Notes: a model not told the origin generated them from the letters alone. DNA of 64,000 nt from Microbacterium sp. PM5 (GCF_003293595.1 NZ_CP022162.1:587637-651636); one strand, 5' to 3'. Numbered from the stretch's first letter, positions 28,598 to 37,590 are shown. Program-made: numbers and translations.

Positions 28598-28634
28598 ATC
28601 GCTTCAGTGTGGGTTCGAGTCCCACCGGCGGTAC
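28598..28634 (+). repeat. Second copy of the tRNA 3' end (outer attR)
   Basis: The T-arm and acceptor-like end (here CGGCGGTAC) are the same as at 27026 except for one base. Chromosomal sequence begins directly after it, with the end of the esterase gene. Again there is no full tRNA. Confidence 0.8.
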
Positions 28635-28649
28635 TGCCGGCGGGAGGTG

Positions 28650-29558
28650 TCAGCCCACGACACCGCTCGGGTCTGCGACGAAGCGGCCGATGAGTTCGTA
28701 CGCTTCCCGCGCCTCGCGGGTCCAGTAGGCGCCCGGATAGACGTGGAAGCCGTCCTCAGCGATCACGGCGCGCGCAGAGGTGCCGGCGGCGCGGGCCTTC
28801 TCGACGAACGCCACCGCATCGTCGTGGAAGACGTCGCGCGCGCCCTGGAAGACGAGGAGGGGTGCCAGGCCAGCCAAGGAATCGTCGATCGGGCTGATCT
28901 GGGGATCGTGGAGATCCCGCGTTCCCGACCATGCCTCCGCGGCCGCGCGCAGACCCGCGCAGCGCAGCGTGGGGTCTCGGCGCTCGCGCTGCCATGCGCC
29001 CGGCGTGCGCATCGTGGGATCCACCCACGGCGACAGCAGAATCAGGCCGTCCAGGGGGCGCCGGTCGCCGTCGCGGACTCGGAGGGCGAGCGTCGCGGCG
29101 ACATTGCCGCCGGCGGAGTCTCCTGCGACGAAGAGAGAAGTGGTGCTGGGGCGTCCGGCGACGTCGTCGTAGACAGCGTCGATGAACGCCTGCGCATCAT
29201 CGACCGTGTGCTCCGGCGTCAGCGGGTAGGGGGCGATGGTGATGGCGGCTTGCGTGGCCGTCATGATCCGCTGGATGATCCACCAGTGCTGGCTGACCAG
29301 AGGGTTCACGAACCCGCCGCCCGGCAGATAGATCAACTCGCGCCCGGCGACGTGGTCGCGCGGCTGCCAGCGCAGAACCGTCGACCCGCCGATCGCGCCT
29401 TCGGTCAGGCGTCCGAAGGCACCGGCATCCTTGGGCACGGGCGCGAACGTGCGATGCGGATCGACCCGGGACAGATACTCCGCACTCGAGAGGTCTCGGC
29501 GCGTGGCGCCGGCGGTGAGCCACAGTGCACCCACGGTCAGCTTCATCAGCAAGGTCAC
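28650..29558 (-). CDS. Alpha/beta hydrolase (HSL-family esterase)
   Basis: This 302-residue product carries the oxyanion motif YLPGGGF (residues 78-84, replacing the usual HGGGF) and the nucleophile elbow GDSAGG with Ser148. It also has the acid in QGARDVF and the catalytic His in DGFHVYPG. These define hormone-sensitive-lipase-type carboxylesterases. GTG 29558 is preferred: TATTCT six bases upstream suggests a leaderless mRNA, and the longer frame would start inside the operator. It diverges from the PLP-enzyme operon and may share its regulator. Confidence 0.82.
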   Translation of the reverse strand: MTLLMKLTVGALWLTAGATRRDLSSAEYLSRVDPHRTFAPVPKDAGAFGRLTEGAIGGSTVLRWQPRDHVAGRELIYLPGGGFVNPLVSQHWWIIQRIMTATQAAITIAPYPLTPEHTVDDAQAFIDAVYDDVAGRPSTTSLFVAGDSAGGNVAATLALRVRDGDRRPLDGLILLSPWVDPTMRTPGAWQRERRDPTLRCAGLRAAAEAWSGTRDLHDPQISPIDDSLAGLAPLLVFQGARDVFHDDAVAFVEKARAAGTSARAVIAEDGFHVYPGAYWTREAREAYELIGRFVADPSGVVG

Positions 29559-29590
29559 GCATCGAGAATATCGATGAGTTCCACTGCCGA

Positions 29591-29605
29591 TGACACCGCG
29601 TGTCA
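29591..29605. promoter_or_regulatory. Palindromic operator between esterase and PLP-enzyme genes
   Basis: TGACAC-CGC-GTGTCA is a perfect inverted repeat. It lies two bases before a TAGGCT -10 box (29608-29613) for the rightward operon, so a bound protein would block that promoter. It could also affect the divergent esterase gene. The regulator is not encoded next to it. Confidence 0.65.
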
Positions 29606-29644
29606 TCTAGGCTGGTGCCCTCACGAGCGAAGGAGCCCGAACCG

Positions 29645-30877
29645 ATGAGCCTGGACCTCCTGAGCCTTCGCCCCCATCGCGGCCGGGACTGGGATGATCC
29701 GGCCGCGTTCTGGACGGCACGATCGACCGCCGTCTCGGCGGTGTCCGGACCCGTCGCCTCGATCGACCTCGATGCGCTTCGGTTCAACGCGATGGATCTC
29801 GTGGTGCGCTCCGCGGGCGTGCCGATTCGCGTGGCCAGCAAGTCGATCCGCGTGCGAGAGGTGTTGGACGCCACCCTCGCGATCCCGGGCTACCGCGGCA
29901 TCCTCGCATTCACGCTTCCCGAGGCGATCTGGCTCGCGCGCGATCATGACGACATCGTGCTCGGCTATCCCAGCGTCGACCGCGCCGCGCTGCAGCGCCT
30001 CGTCCACGACGACGATCTCGCGCGTCGCATCACGCTCATGGTCGACGACCCCGCCCAGCTGGATGCGGTGGATGCCGTCGCCGCTCCCGCCTCTCGCGCA
30101 CGCATCCGAGTCGCGATCGATGCGGATGCGTCGTGGCGGGCACCCGTGCTGGGTCACATCGGCGTGCGACGCTCGCCCGTGCACGAACCGACGGAAGTCC
30201 TGCGGCTCGCGCGCTCGATCCTCGCTCGCCCCGGATTCGATCTGGTCGGGCTGATGATGTACGAGGCGCAGATCGCCGGCCAGCCGGACCACACCGGCTC
30301 CGGCGACGGCGTCATCCGCTGGATGCAGCACCGGTCACGCGAAGAGCTCGTCGCGCGCCGCGGGGCGATCGTGGCGGGGCTGCGTGAGATCACGGAGTTG
30401 GAGTTCGTCAACGGCGGCGGGACCGGCTCCCTCGAGTTCACGGCGGCCGATCCGGCCGTGACCGAGACCACAGCCGGCAGCGGGCTGCTCGCCGGTCACC
30501 TCTTCGACGGCTACCGCGCCTTCGCGCCGGCGCCGGCCGCGGCCTTCGCCCTCGAGGTCGTCCGCAAGCCGCTGGACGACATCGCCGTCGTGCTGGGCGG
30601 GGGATGGATCGCGTCGGGACCGCCGGTCGCCTCCCGCCAGCCACGCCCGGTGTGGCCGTCCGGGCTGAAGACCCTCGGGCGGGAGGGCGCAGGGGAGGTG
30701 CAGACACCCCTGCAGGGTGAGTCGGCGCGCCGGCTTCGCGTCGGGGACCGCGTATGGTTCCGCCACGCGAAGAGCGGCGAGCTGGCCGAGCGGGTGGATC
30801 GCTACCACCTCACACTCGGCGAGAACCTCGTCGGCGAGGCCGCCACGTACCGCGGCGAAGGGAAGAGCTTCCTGTGA
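29645..30877 (+). CDS. PLP fold-III enzyme (amino-acid deaminase/aldolase-like)
   Basis: This 410-residue protein has the alanine-racemase-type barrel: VASIDLDAL at the start, the PLP lysine Lys66 in VASKSIRV, and a glycine-rich phosphate site FVNGGGTGS near residue 260. The C-terminal domain ends WFRHAKSGELAERVDRYHL, as in D-threonine aldolase and DSD1-type D-amino-acid deaminases, which use a metal ion. The substrate is unknown. GAAGGAG precedes ATG 29645. It overlaps the oxidase gene by four bases, so they form an operon. Confidence 0.78.
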   Translation: MSLDLLSLRPHRGRDWDDPAAFWTARSTAVSAVSGPVASIDLDALRFNAMDLVVRSAGVPIRVASKSIRVREVLDATLAIPGYRGILAFTLPEAIWLARDHDDIVLGYPSVDRAALQRLVHDDDLARRITLMVDDPAQLDAVDAVAAPASRARIRVAIDADASWRAPVLGHIGVRRSPVHEPTEVLRLARSILARPGFDLVGLMMYEAQIAGQPDHTGSGDGVIRWMQHRSREELVARRGAIVAGLREITELEFVNGGGTGSLEFTAADPAVTETTAGSGLLAGHLFDGYRAFAPAPAAAFALEVVRKPLDDIAVVLGGGWIASGPPVASRQPRPVWPSGLKTLGREGAGEVQTPLQGESARRLRVGDRVWFRHAKSGELAERVDRYHLTLGENLVGEAATYRGEGKSFL

Positions 30878-32187
30878 CACGACCCGGCGGCACATGGCAG
30901 AACTGGGCGCGTACCGAGAGTGTGCGCCCGCAGCTGGTCGAGTACCCCACGACGATCGAGGCGGTGCGCCGTTCCGTTCGCGCCGCCGGCGCTCGCGGGC
31001 GCGCACTCAAGGCCGTGGGAGCGGGACACAGCTTCACGGGAATCGCGGCGGCTCCGGGAACCCTGCTGGATCTGAGCGACCTCAGCGGTGTCGTCGCCGT
31101 CGATCGCGAGCGGGGGCGTGTGCGGCTCCTGGCCGGTACCCGACTGCATCGCATTCCGACGCTTCTGGCTCCTCACGGCCTCGCCATGGCCAACCTCGGC
31201 GACATCGACCGTCAGTCCATCGCCGGCGCCCTGTCGACGGGCACGCATGGCACCGGGCTCGGCTTCGGGGGCCTGGCGACCCAGGTCGTGGCCGCGACCC
31301 TCGTCACGGCCGATGGCGAGCTGCTGACCGTAGACGAGGAGAACGAGCCCGAACTCCTGCCCGCCGTCGCACTCGGTCTCGGGGCCCTCGGCATCCTCGT
31401 CGATGTGACGCTGCAATGCGTGCCCGCGTTCGTGTTGGACGCGCAGGAGCAGCCCGAGAGACTGGATCTCGTCGTGGGCGCGCTCGATGCTCGCGTCCGC
31501 GATGTCGACCACTTCGAGTTCTACTGGTTTCCGCACACCGATGTCGCCTTGACCAAGACGAACACTCGGATGCCGGGCGACGCGCCCACGGCGCCGCTGT
31601 CGCCGCTGTCGCGGATCGTCGACGAGCGGATCGTGGGCAACGGCGTGCACCAACTGGTGTGCAGCGCCGGGCGGGTCGCTCCGCCGCTGGTGCCGGCGAT
31701 CAACAGGTTGTCAGCCCGAGTGTGGGGCGACCGGCGTTTCTCCGACGCGTCGCACCGCGTCTTCACCACGGAGCGCAGCGTGCGCTTCCGCGAGATGGAG
31801 TACGCCGTGCCGCTGGACGAGCTCGCCGTGGCGTTCCAAGAGGTGCGCGAGCTGGTCGAACAGTCAGGATGGCGAATCGAGTTTCCGATCGAGGTCCGGG
31901 TGGCGCCCGCCGACGATCGGTGGCTCTCCACCGCGTTCGCGCGCGACAGCGGATACATCGCGGTGCACCGGTACTGGCGCGCGGACCACCGTGCCTATTT
32001 CGCCGCCGTCGAGGAGATCATGCGGGTCCACGGCGGCCGGCCGCACTGGGGAAAGCTGCACACGCTCGACGCAGAGGCGCTTCGCGGGCGCTACCCGCGA
32101 TTCGACGACTTCCTGGCGCTGCGTGACCGCCTCGATCCGACGCGCATGTTCCGAAACGACTATCTGGACCGCGTGCTCGGCACGTGA
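30874..32187 (+). CDS. FAD-linked aldonolactone oxidase (D-arabinono-1,4-lactone oxidase family)
   Basis: This 437-residue protein has the FAD-binding type 4 domain with GAGHSF (His52 is the likely covalent flavin site) and GTHGTGLGFGG. It ends in an ALO domain with the HWGK signature (GRPHWGKLHTL). Family members oxidise sugar lactones with oxygen or another acceptor. The pairing with a PLP enzyme of the deaminase/aldolase type is common in actinobacteria, though the joint pathway is not known. GTG 30874 overlaps the upstream stop (GTGA). Confidence 0.85.
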   Translation: MTRPGGTWQNWARTESVRPQLVEYPTTIEAVRRSVRAAGARGRALKAVGAGHSFTGIAAAPGTLLDLSDLSGVVAVDRERGRVRLLAGTRLHRIPTLLAPHGLAMANLGDIDRQSIAGALSTGTHGTGLGFGGLATQVVAATLVTADGELLTVDEENEPELLPAVALGLGALGILVDVTLQCVPAFVLDAQEQPERLDLVVGALDARVRDVDHFEFYWFPHTDVALTKTNTRMPGDAPTAPLSPLSRIVDERIVGNGVHQLVCSAGRVAPPLVPAINRLSARVWGDRRFSDASHRVFTTERSVRFREMEYAVPLDELAVAFQEVRELVEQSGWRIEFPIEVRVAPADDRWLSTAFARDSGYIAVHRYWRADHRAYFAAVEEIMRVHGGRPHWGKLHTLDAEALRGRYPRFDDFLALRDRLDPTRMFRNDYLDRVLGT

Positions 32188-32201
32188 GGGCTCGCCGCGC
32201 A

Positions 32202-32230
32202 CACTCCCAGATGGGGAACCGCTGGGAGTG
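32202..32230 (+). terminator. Hairpin after the oxidase gene
   Basis: CACTCCCAG (32202-32210) pairs with CTGGGAGTG (32222-32230). A further CTCCCAG follows at once and could pair alternatively. There is no U-rich tail, so termination strength is uncertain. Confidence 0.5.
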
Positions 32231-32294
32231 CTCCCAGGGGCGGACGACGAGTGCGCTCGCGCCGATAGGATGAGCCTCAGTCGATGGGAGTCGT

Positions 32295-32861
32295 ATGGAA
32301 TGGCTGATCCCGGTCCTGATCGTCGTCGCTCTGGTGGTGATCGCCGGAATCTATCTCTGGGCGACGTACAACTCGTTGGTCGCACTCGGTGTGCGCGTCG
32401 ACGAGGCGTGGAGCGATATCACGGTGCAGTTGAAACGGCGCGCTGATCTGCTGCCCAACCTCATCGAGACGGTCAAGGGCTATGCGGCGCACGAGAAGGC
32501 GGTCTTCGAGAACGTCACCCGTGCCCGTGCGGAGACCCTCACTGCCGGCTCGCCCGCCGAAGCCGGCGTGGCGGAGGGACACATGCAGCAGGCGCTGAAG
32601 TCGCTGTTCGCTGTCGCCGAGGCCTATCCGCAGTTGCAGGCGAGCCAGAACTTCCTCCAGCTGCAGCAGTCGATCGTCGACACCGAGGACAAGATCCAGG
32701 CGTCCCGTCGCTTCTACAACGGCGGCGTGCGTGAGCTGAACACGAAGATCAAGGTGTTCCCGAACAACATGTTCGCGCGCAACCTCGGCTTCCACGAGCG
32801 GGAGTTCTTCGAGGTCGTCGACGGCGCCGCCATCGCCGAACCGCCGCGCATCCAGTTCTGA
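32295..32861 (+). CDS. lemA: LemA family protein
   Basis: This 188-residue protein has one N-terminal membrane helix (IPVLIVVALVVIAGIYLW) and then the LemA helical domain. Typical motifs are YNSLVALGVRVDEAWSDI, RRADLLPNLIETVKGYA and YNGGVRELNTKI with FPNN. It lies directly upstream of an M48 membrane protease, a frequent pairing that suggests a shared role at the membrane. TAGGAT at 32267-32272 is a likely -10 box and GGGAG precedes the ATG. Confidence 0.92.
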   Translation: MEWLIPVLIVVALVVIAGIYLWATYNSLVALGVRVDEAWSDITVQLKRRADLLPNLIETVKGYAAHEKAVFENVTRARAETLTAGSPAEAGVAEGHMQQALKSLFAVAEAYPQLQASQNFLQLQQSIVDTEDKIQASRRFYNGGVRELNTKIKVFPNNMFARNLGFHEREFFEVVDGAAIAEPPRIQF

Positions 32862-32874
32862 TCGGCCGCGCGGC

Positions 32875-33762
32875 ATGTACTCCGCGATCGCCCGCAACAA
32901 ACGCAACACCTGGCTGATCCTGGCCGGCTTCATCGTGGTGCTGGGCCTCATCGGGCTGGCGGCGGGGTGGCTCGCGGGTAACAACTGGTGGATCTCGGCT
33001 TTCGTCCTCGTCGGTGCGGCCGGCTACGCGACCGTGCAGTATTTCGTCGCCGATCGCGAGGCCCTCGCCCTCTCGGGTGCTCAGGAGGTGACGCGCGAGG
33101 AGGCTCCGCGCTATTACCGGATCGTCGAGAACCTGTGTCTGACGACGGGCACCCCCATGCCGCGGCTCTATGTCGTCGAGGATGCCGCGCCTAACGCCTT
33201 CGCGACCGGACGCACGCCAGAGCGCGCGGCGATCACGGTGACGACGGGCCTGTTCGAGCTCATGACGGATCGTGAACTCGAGGGGGTGCTCGGGCATGAG
33301 CTCGGGCACATCCGCAACTACGACATCCGCGTCACGCTCGTGGTGTTCGGTCTCGTGGTCGCCGTGGGGCTCGTGGCGGACATCCTCTTGCGGATGGCTT
33401 TCTTCGGGGGCGGCCGGCGCGGCGGAAACAGCCAGTCCCAGCTCTTCTTCCTCATCTTCGGCCTGGTCGCCGCGATCGTGGCGCCCCTGCTGGCCGCGGT
33501 CGTCCAGGCGGCCATCTCGCGCCAGCGCGAGTACCTCGCCGATGCGACCAGTGCTCTCACCACCCGCGACCCCGACGGCCTGGCGTCTGCTCTTGCCAAG
33601 CTGGGGGAGTACGGCCGACCGCTCGCCAAGGCGAACACGTCGATGGCTCACCTCTGGATCAGCGACCCGCTTCGACCCGGTGCGATGGAGCGCCTGTTCG
33701 CCACGCATCCACCGATCCCGGATCGCATCGCCCGCCTGCAGGAAATGGGCGGACGGTTCTGA
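32875..33762 (+). CDS. htpX: M48 membrane metalloprotease (HtpX-like)
   Basis: This 295-residue protein contains the zinc motif HELGH (His141 to His145) and the third ligand region in RQREYLADA. Two membrane segments lie at the N-terminus and two after the active site. HtpX proteases degrade damaged membrane proteins on the cytoplasmic side. It follows lemA by 13 bases. The FATHPP motif near the end is typical of the family. Confidence 0.92.
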   Translation: MYSAIARNKRNTWLILAGFIVVLGLIGLAAGWLAGNNWWISAFVLVGAAGYATVQYFVADREALALSGAQEVTREEAPRYYRIVENLCLTTGTPMPRLYVVEDAAPNAFATGRTPERAAITVTTGLFELMTDRELEGVLGHELGHIRNYDIRVTLVVFGLVVAVGLVADILLRMAFFGGGRRGGNSQSQLFFLIFGLVAAIVAPLLAAVVQAAISRQREYLADATSALTTRDPDGLASALAKLGEYGRPLAKANTSMAHLWISDPLRPGAMERLFATHPPIPDRIARLQEMGGRF

Positions 33763-33778
33763 GTTCTAGACTGGCGGG

Positions 33779-34978
33779 ATGAGCGGCACCGACGACAGAC
33801 ACGGCGCCGCGCCGCGCGGGTCGTTCCTCGACACTCTGCGCGAGCGCACGGTCGCCTCCGACATCGACCGCGGGCTTCCTCGGGGCCTCAGAGTCGCGAC
33901 GGCGTATGCGTGGCGGTTCGTGGTCATCGCCATCGCGGCCGGCATCCTGATCTGGCTCGTCATCCAGCTGAAGCTCCTGGTGATCCCGCTCATGGTGGCG
34001 ATCCTCGTCACCGCGCTGCTGTGGCCGGCCTTCACCTGGATGCTGGCGCGCGGGGTGCCGCGATGGCTCGCGATCGTCCTGGCCGTGCTCGGCACGGTTG
34101 CGGTGATCGGAGGGCTGCTGTGGCTGGCGATCTGGCAGATCACCCGTGAGTGGTCGAGCGTGCAGGTGCGCACCACGGAAGCGATCGGCCAGTTCCGTCA
34201 ATACCTCATCGACGGGCCGCTCCACCTCACGGCGAAGCAGATCGACGATCTGCTGGTGCAGGCGGGCGGCTACCTGCAGCAGCAGGCGGAGGTGCTCTGG
34301 TCGGGGGCTCTGGCGGTCGGTTCCACCGTCGGCCACGTCGCCACCGGGGCGGTGCTGGCTCTGTTCATCCTGCTGTGCACCCTCGCCGACGGCGGTGGCA
34401 TCTGGAGCTGGGTCGTGCGCCTGTTCCCGCGACGCGCGCGCAGCGAGGTCGACGGTGCCGGCCGCGCCGGCTGGCGCACCGTCGTCACGTATGCGCGCAC
34501 GCAGTTGCTCGTTGCGACGATCGACGCCACCGGCATCGCGCTCGGCGCCTTCCTCCTCGGTGTTCCGCTCGCCATCCCGATCGGCGTGCTCGTGTTCCTC
34601 GGCGCGTTCGTGCCTTTCGTCGGCGCCATCGTCACCGGTGCGCTGGCGGTGTTCCTCGCCCTCGTCTACAACGGGCCCTGGATCGCGCTGTGGATGCTGG
34701 TGGTCGTCCTGGGCGTCCAACAGCTCGAGGGACACGTGCTGCAGCCGCTGCTGATGGGCTCGGCCGTCAAGGTCCACCCGCTGGCCGTCGTGCTCGTCGT
34801 CGCCGGCGGTGCCATGATCGCCGGCATCCCCGGTGCACTCTTCGCCGTCCCGCTGGCGGCGTTCATCAACGTCGTCGCCGTCTACCTCGGACGCCGCGCG
34901 AACGATCCCCTGGCCCCACCCGATCGGGCCGATCTCATCTGGAGCACCGTTCCCCGCAGTAGGAAGAAGCCCGCGTGA
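33779..34978 (+). CDS. AI-2E family transporter (PerM/TqsA-like)
   Basis: This 399-residue membrane protein has eight or so helices. The family pattern is visible in FVVIAIAAGILIWLV, PLMVAILVTALLWP, a central amphipathic region and PLAIPIGVLVFLGAFVPFVG, followed by QQLEGHVLQPLLMG. These proteins export small molecules or ions; the name comes from the quorum-signal exporter TqsA. TAGACT six bases before the ATG suggests a leaderless transcript. The stop overlaps the next GTG. Confidence 0.88.
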   Translation: MSGTDDRHGAAPRGSFLDTLRERTVASDIDRGLPRGLRVATAYAWRFVVIAIAAGILIWLVIQLKLLVIPLMVAILVTALLWPAFTWMLARGVPRWLAIVLAVLGTVAVIGGLLWLAIWQITREWSSVQVRTTEAIGQFRQYLIDGPLHLTAKQIDDLLVQAGGYLQQQAEVLWSGALAVGSTVGHVATGAVLALFILLCTLADGGGIWSWVVRLFPRRARSEVDGAGRAGWRTVVTYARTQLLVATIDATGIALGAFLLGVPLAIPIGVLVFLGAFVPFVGAIVTGALAVFLALVYNGPWIALWMLVVVLGVQQLEGHVLQPLLMGSAVKVHPLAVVLVVAGGAMIAGIPGALFAVPLAAFINVVAVYLGRRANDPLAPPDRADLIWSTVPRSRKKPA

Positions 34979-36201
34979 CCCTCCCGACCCTGGCGGAGTT
35001 CGAGGACGCCGCCGCCGTCCTGCGCGACGTCATCGTGAAGACGCCGTTCGATGTCTCCGACCACCTCACGGAGGTGCTCGGGGCGCCCGTCTCCCTCAAG
35101 CTCGAGAACCTGCAGCGCACCGGCTCGTTCAAGATCCGCGGGGCCACGTACCGTCTGTCCCGTCTCAGCGCGCAGGAGCGCGCGCGCGGTGTGGTCGCCG
35201 CTTCTGCCGGCAACCACGCCCAGGGCGTCGCCTCGGCCGCGCAGAAGCTCGGCATCCCCGCCACGATCTTCATGCCGCTGGGTGTTCCGGTGCCCAAGCT
35301 GCTCGCGACCCGGGGCTACGGTGCCGAGGTCGTGCTGGAGGGGGCGACCGTCGAAACGCCCCTGCGGCTGGCGGCGGAGTTCGCTGAACGGACCGGCGCC
35401 GTCATGATCCACCCCTACGATCACCCCGACATCATCATCGGCCAGGGCACGCTGGGGCTGGAGCTGTGGGACGGCGTGCCCGACCTCGAGACCGTCGTCG
35501 TCGGCATCGGCGGCGGCGGGCTGCTCGCGGGCGTCGCCGCCGCCGTGAAGGCGCGGGCTGCCCTCGAGGGAAGACGCGTCCGCATCATCGGGGTACAGGC
35601 CGAGAATTCCGCCGCGTACCCGTCCTCGCTCGCCGCCGGCGTTCCGCTGACGGTCGCGACGACGCCGACCATCGCCGACGGCATCGCGGTCGCGCGTCCC
35701 GGAGATGCACCCTTCGAGGTGATCAGCGAGCTCGTCGACGCGGTCGTCACCGTGAGCGATGACGACATCGCCAGGGCCCTCCTGGTGCTGCTGGAGCGCG
35801 CGAAGCAGGTCGTCGAGCCCGCTGGCGCCGTGGGCGTGGCCGCCATTCTCGCGGGAAAGATCACCGCGAGCGGTCCCACTGCCGTCATCCTCTCCGGGGG
35901 CAACATCGACCCGTTGCTGCTGCAACGCGTCGTGGCGCACGGACTGGCGGCATCCGGTCGCTACATGACCCTGCAGATCCCGCTACCGGACCGGCCGGGC
36001 CAGCTGGCGCGCGTGTCCGAGCTGCTCGCCATCGCCGGGGCGAACGTCATCGAAGCGCTCCATACGCGCCACGGGCAGGGTCTGCAGATCAGCGAGGTGA
36101 TCCTGCAGCTCAGCGTGGAGACCCGCGGGGAGGATCACCGAGCGCACGTCATCGCTGTTCTGGAGGAGGCGGGCTTCCGTCCCCGCGTCGCGCAGGACTG
36201 A
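34975..36201 (+). CDS. ilvA: Threonine ammonia-lyase with ACT domain
   Basis: This 408-residue enzyme deaminates threonine to 2-oxobutanoate, the first step of isoleucine synthesis or of threonine breakdown. The PLP lysine is Lys53 in GSFKIRGA. SAGNHAQG and the phosphate-binding GIGGGGLLAG are present. A single C-terminal ACT domain (from about residue 330, LPDRPGQLARVSELLA) suggests allosteric control. It overlaps the transporter gene by four bases. Confidence 0.93.
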   Translation: MTLPTLAEFEDAAAVLRDVIVKTPFDVSDHLTEVLGAPVSLKLENLQRTGSFKIRGATYRLSRLSAQERARGVVAASAGNHAQGVASAAQKLGIPATIFMPLGVPVPKLLATRGYGAEVVLEGATVETPLRLAAEFAERTGAVMIHPYDHPDIIIGQGTLGLELWDGVPDLETVVVGIGGGGLLAGVAAAVKARAALEGRRVRIIGVQAENSAAYPSSLAAGVPLTVATTPTIADGIAVARPGDAPFEVISELVDAVVTVSDDDIARALLVLLERAKQVVEPAGAVGVAAILAGKITASGPTAVILSGGNIDPLLLQRVVAHGLAASGRYMTLQIPLPDRPGQLARVSELLAIAGANVIEALHTRHGQGLQISEVILQLSVETRGEDHRAHVIAVLEEAGFRPRVAQD

Positions 36202-36209
36202 CGCGCGCG

Positions 36210-36698
36210 CTACTGACCGTTGTAGGTTTCGACCTTGACGATCTCGACCGAGATCTCGCGACCGTTCGGCGCGGTGTACGAGGTCTTCTCACCCTCGGCC
36301 AGGCCCAGGATCGCCGCACCCAGCGGCGAGGCCTCGCTGTAGACGTCGAGCTCGGAGCCGGCCGCGATCTCACGGCTGCCGAGCAAGAAGACCTCTTCGC
36401 CGCCGGCGACGATCGCGGTGACGACGGTTCCGCCCTTGACGGTGCCGTCGGACTCGGGCGCCTCGCCCACCACGGCGTCCTTCAGCAGCGCCTGCAGGGT
36501 GCGGATACGCGCCTCCTGCTTGCCCTGCTCGTCCTTGGCGGCGTGGTAACCGCCGTTTTCCTTGAGGTCACCCTCCTCACGAGCGGCCTCGATGCGCTTG
36601 GCGATCTCCTCGCGACCCGTCGTCGACAGGTGCTCGAGTTCGGCGGCGAGCCGGTCGTAGGCGTCCTGGGTGAGGAAGGTCTCCGTGTTCTCGGCCAC
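36210..36698 (-). CDS. greA: Transcription elongation factor GreA
   Basis: This 162-residue protein rescues backtracked RNA polymerase by stimulating transcript cleavage. The N-terminal coiled coil carries the acidic tip motif REEGDLKENGGYHAAKDEQG. The C-terminal FKBP-like domain ends ISVEIVKVETYNGQ and contains SPLGAAILGLAEGE. GTG 36698 has AAGGAG upstream. It is convergent with ilvA, and only eight bases separate the ends. Confidence 0.96.
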   Translation of the reverse strand: MAENTETFLTQDAYDRLAAELEHLSTTGREEIAKRIEAAREEGDLKENGGYHAAKDEQGKQEARIRTLQALLKDAVVGEAPESDGTVKGGTVVTAIVAGGEEVFLLGSREIAAGSELDVYSEASPLGAAILGLAEGEKTSYTAPNGREISVEIVKVETYNGQ

Positions 36699-36804
36699 GT
36701 CGTCTCCTTGTCGATGGGAATCGGTCGATATGGGTGTGCGGCCCCCGCCGTCGGCACTATGCCAAACGCCCCGGCAGCTGCCAGGGCGCATGTGTCGGAT
36801 CAGC

Positions 36805-37212
36805 CTACGGGATCCAGCACGAGGGGACCAAACCGGTCGTCGCTGCGGCGGTCGTCGCGACACGCTCGCTGAACGTGCGGCTGTGAGCGTCGTCGGCCGG
36901 GTAGGAGACGACCTTCCATCCGACGATGCCGTGATCCTCGTCCTGAGCCTCCACCACACAACTGACCGCGCTGCCGCGCGCCAGCGTGAGCTGGAAATCG
37001 ACCGTCACGCTGTGCGGCGCGTCGCTGAGATCGAACCCGGTGACGTCGATGTCGACGGACTGCGCGGCCTGTGTGTAGGTGTTCCACCCGAAGTAGCCGA
37101 TGAGAGCGAGTACGACCAGACCGCCGACGATCCACGCCGAGCGGCGACGACCTGCGCTCCGGACGCGGCCGTAGCGGTCGTCGAGCTCCTGCTGCGTGCG
37201 CATCGCGGTCAT
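36805..37212 (-). CDS. DUF4307 membrane protein
   Basis: This 135-residue protein begins MTAMRTQQELDDRYGR and has one membrane helix (AWIVGGLVVLALIGYFGW). The exported domain contains SVTVDFQL, SCVVEAQDEDHGIVGWK and VPSCWIP at the end. This is the DUF4307 family, found next to greA across actinobacteria. CGGGAAG precedes ATG 37212. Function unknown. Confidence 0.85.
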   Translation of the reverse strand: MTAMRTQQELDDRYGRVRSAGRRRSAWIVGGLVVLALIGYFGWNTYTQAAQSVDIDVTGFDLSDAPHSVTVDFQLTLARGSAVSCVVEAQDEDHGIVGWKVVSYPADDAHSRTFSERVATTAAATTGLVPSCWIP

Positions 37213-37275
37213 GACACTTCCCGAGGTTCTAGGCTGGACTTCCAGGCTAGGCGCTCCGCGCGGAACAGAGGAACG

Positions 37276-37590
37276 ATGCACGCACTGACGATCGCGCTCA
37301 TCGGAATCGCCGACCCGGCGATTCCGACTCCCACCATGACGGTCAACCCTGACGCCGTCACTCCGGGATTCGTGGGCTTCGTCGGCATCGCGGTCGTCGC
37401 GGTGGCTGTGATCTTCCTTCTCATCGACATGCTGCGGCGCATCCGTCGTGCCGGCTACCGCGCAGAGATCGCGGAGGAACTCGACGCGAAGACGGCAGCG
37501 GATGCCGAGGCCCGCGCCGACGCTCAGGCGGCGGCGGCCGTCGAGGCGAGCGACACCGACGACCAGGACATCGACCCCGCCTCACGCTGA
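37276..37590 (+). CDS. Small membrane protein with acidic tail
   Basis: The 104-residue product has a hydrophobic N-terminus and a central membrane helix (FVGFVGIAVVAVAVIFLLIDML), a basic stop-transfer RRIRRAGYR and an Ala/Glu/Asp-rich tail. AGAGGAAC precedes ATG 37276. Similar small proteins sit between DUF4307 and hemolysin III genes in related genomes. No function is known. Confidence 0.75.
   Translation: MHALTIALIGIADPAIPTPTMTVNPDAVTPGFVGFVGIAVVAVAVIFLLIDMLRRIRRAGYRAEIAEELDAKTAADAEARADAQAAAAVEASDTDDQDIDPASR

Larger units (their letters stand above)
27063..28634. mobile_element. Islet between two attachment repeats
   Basis: This 1.57 kb segment is bounded by two copies of the tRNA 3' end. 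It holds an acyltransferase gene and a broken copy of the promoter region and 5' end of the PLP-enzyme gene at 29645. No integrase lies inside. It may be the remnant of an earlier element in the same tRNA or cargo captured during excision or transduction. Confidence 0.65.

Noticed and set aside
28392..29648. Long plus-strand frame over the attachment repeat and esterase
   Set aside because: It is antisense to the esterase over most of its length. The coding signal of the truncated gene is in a different frame.
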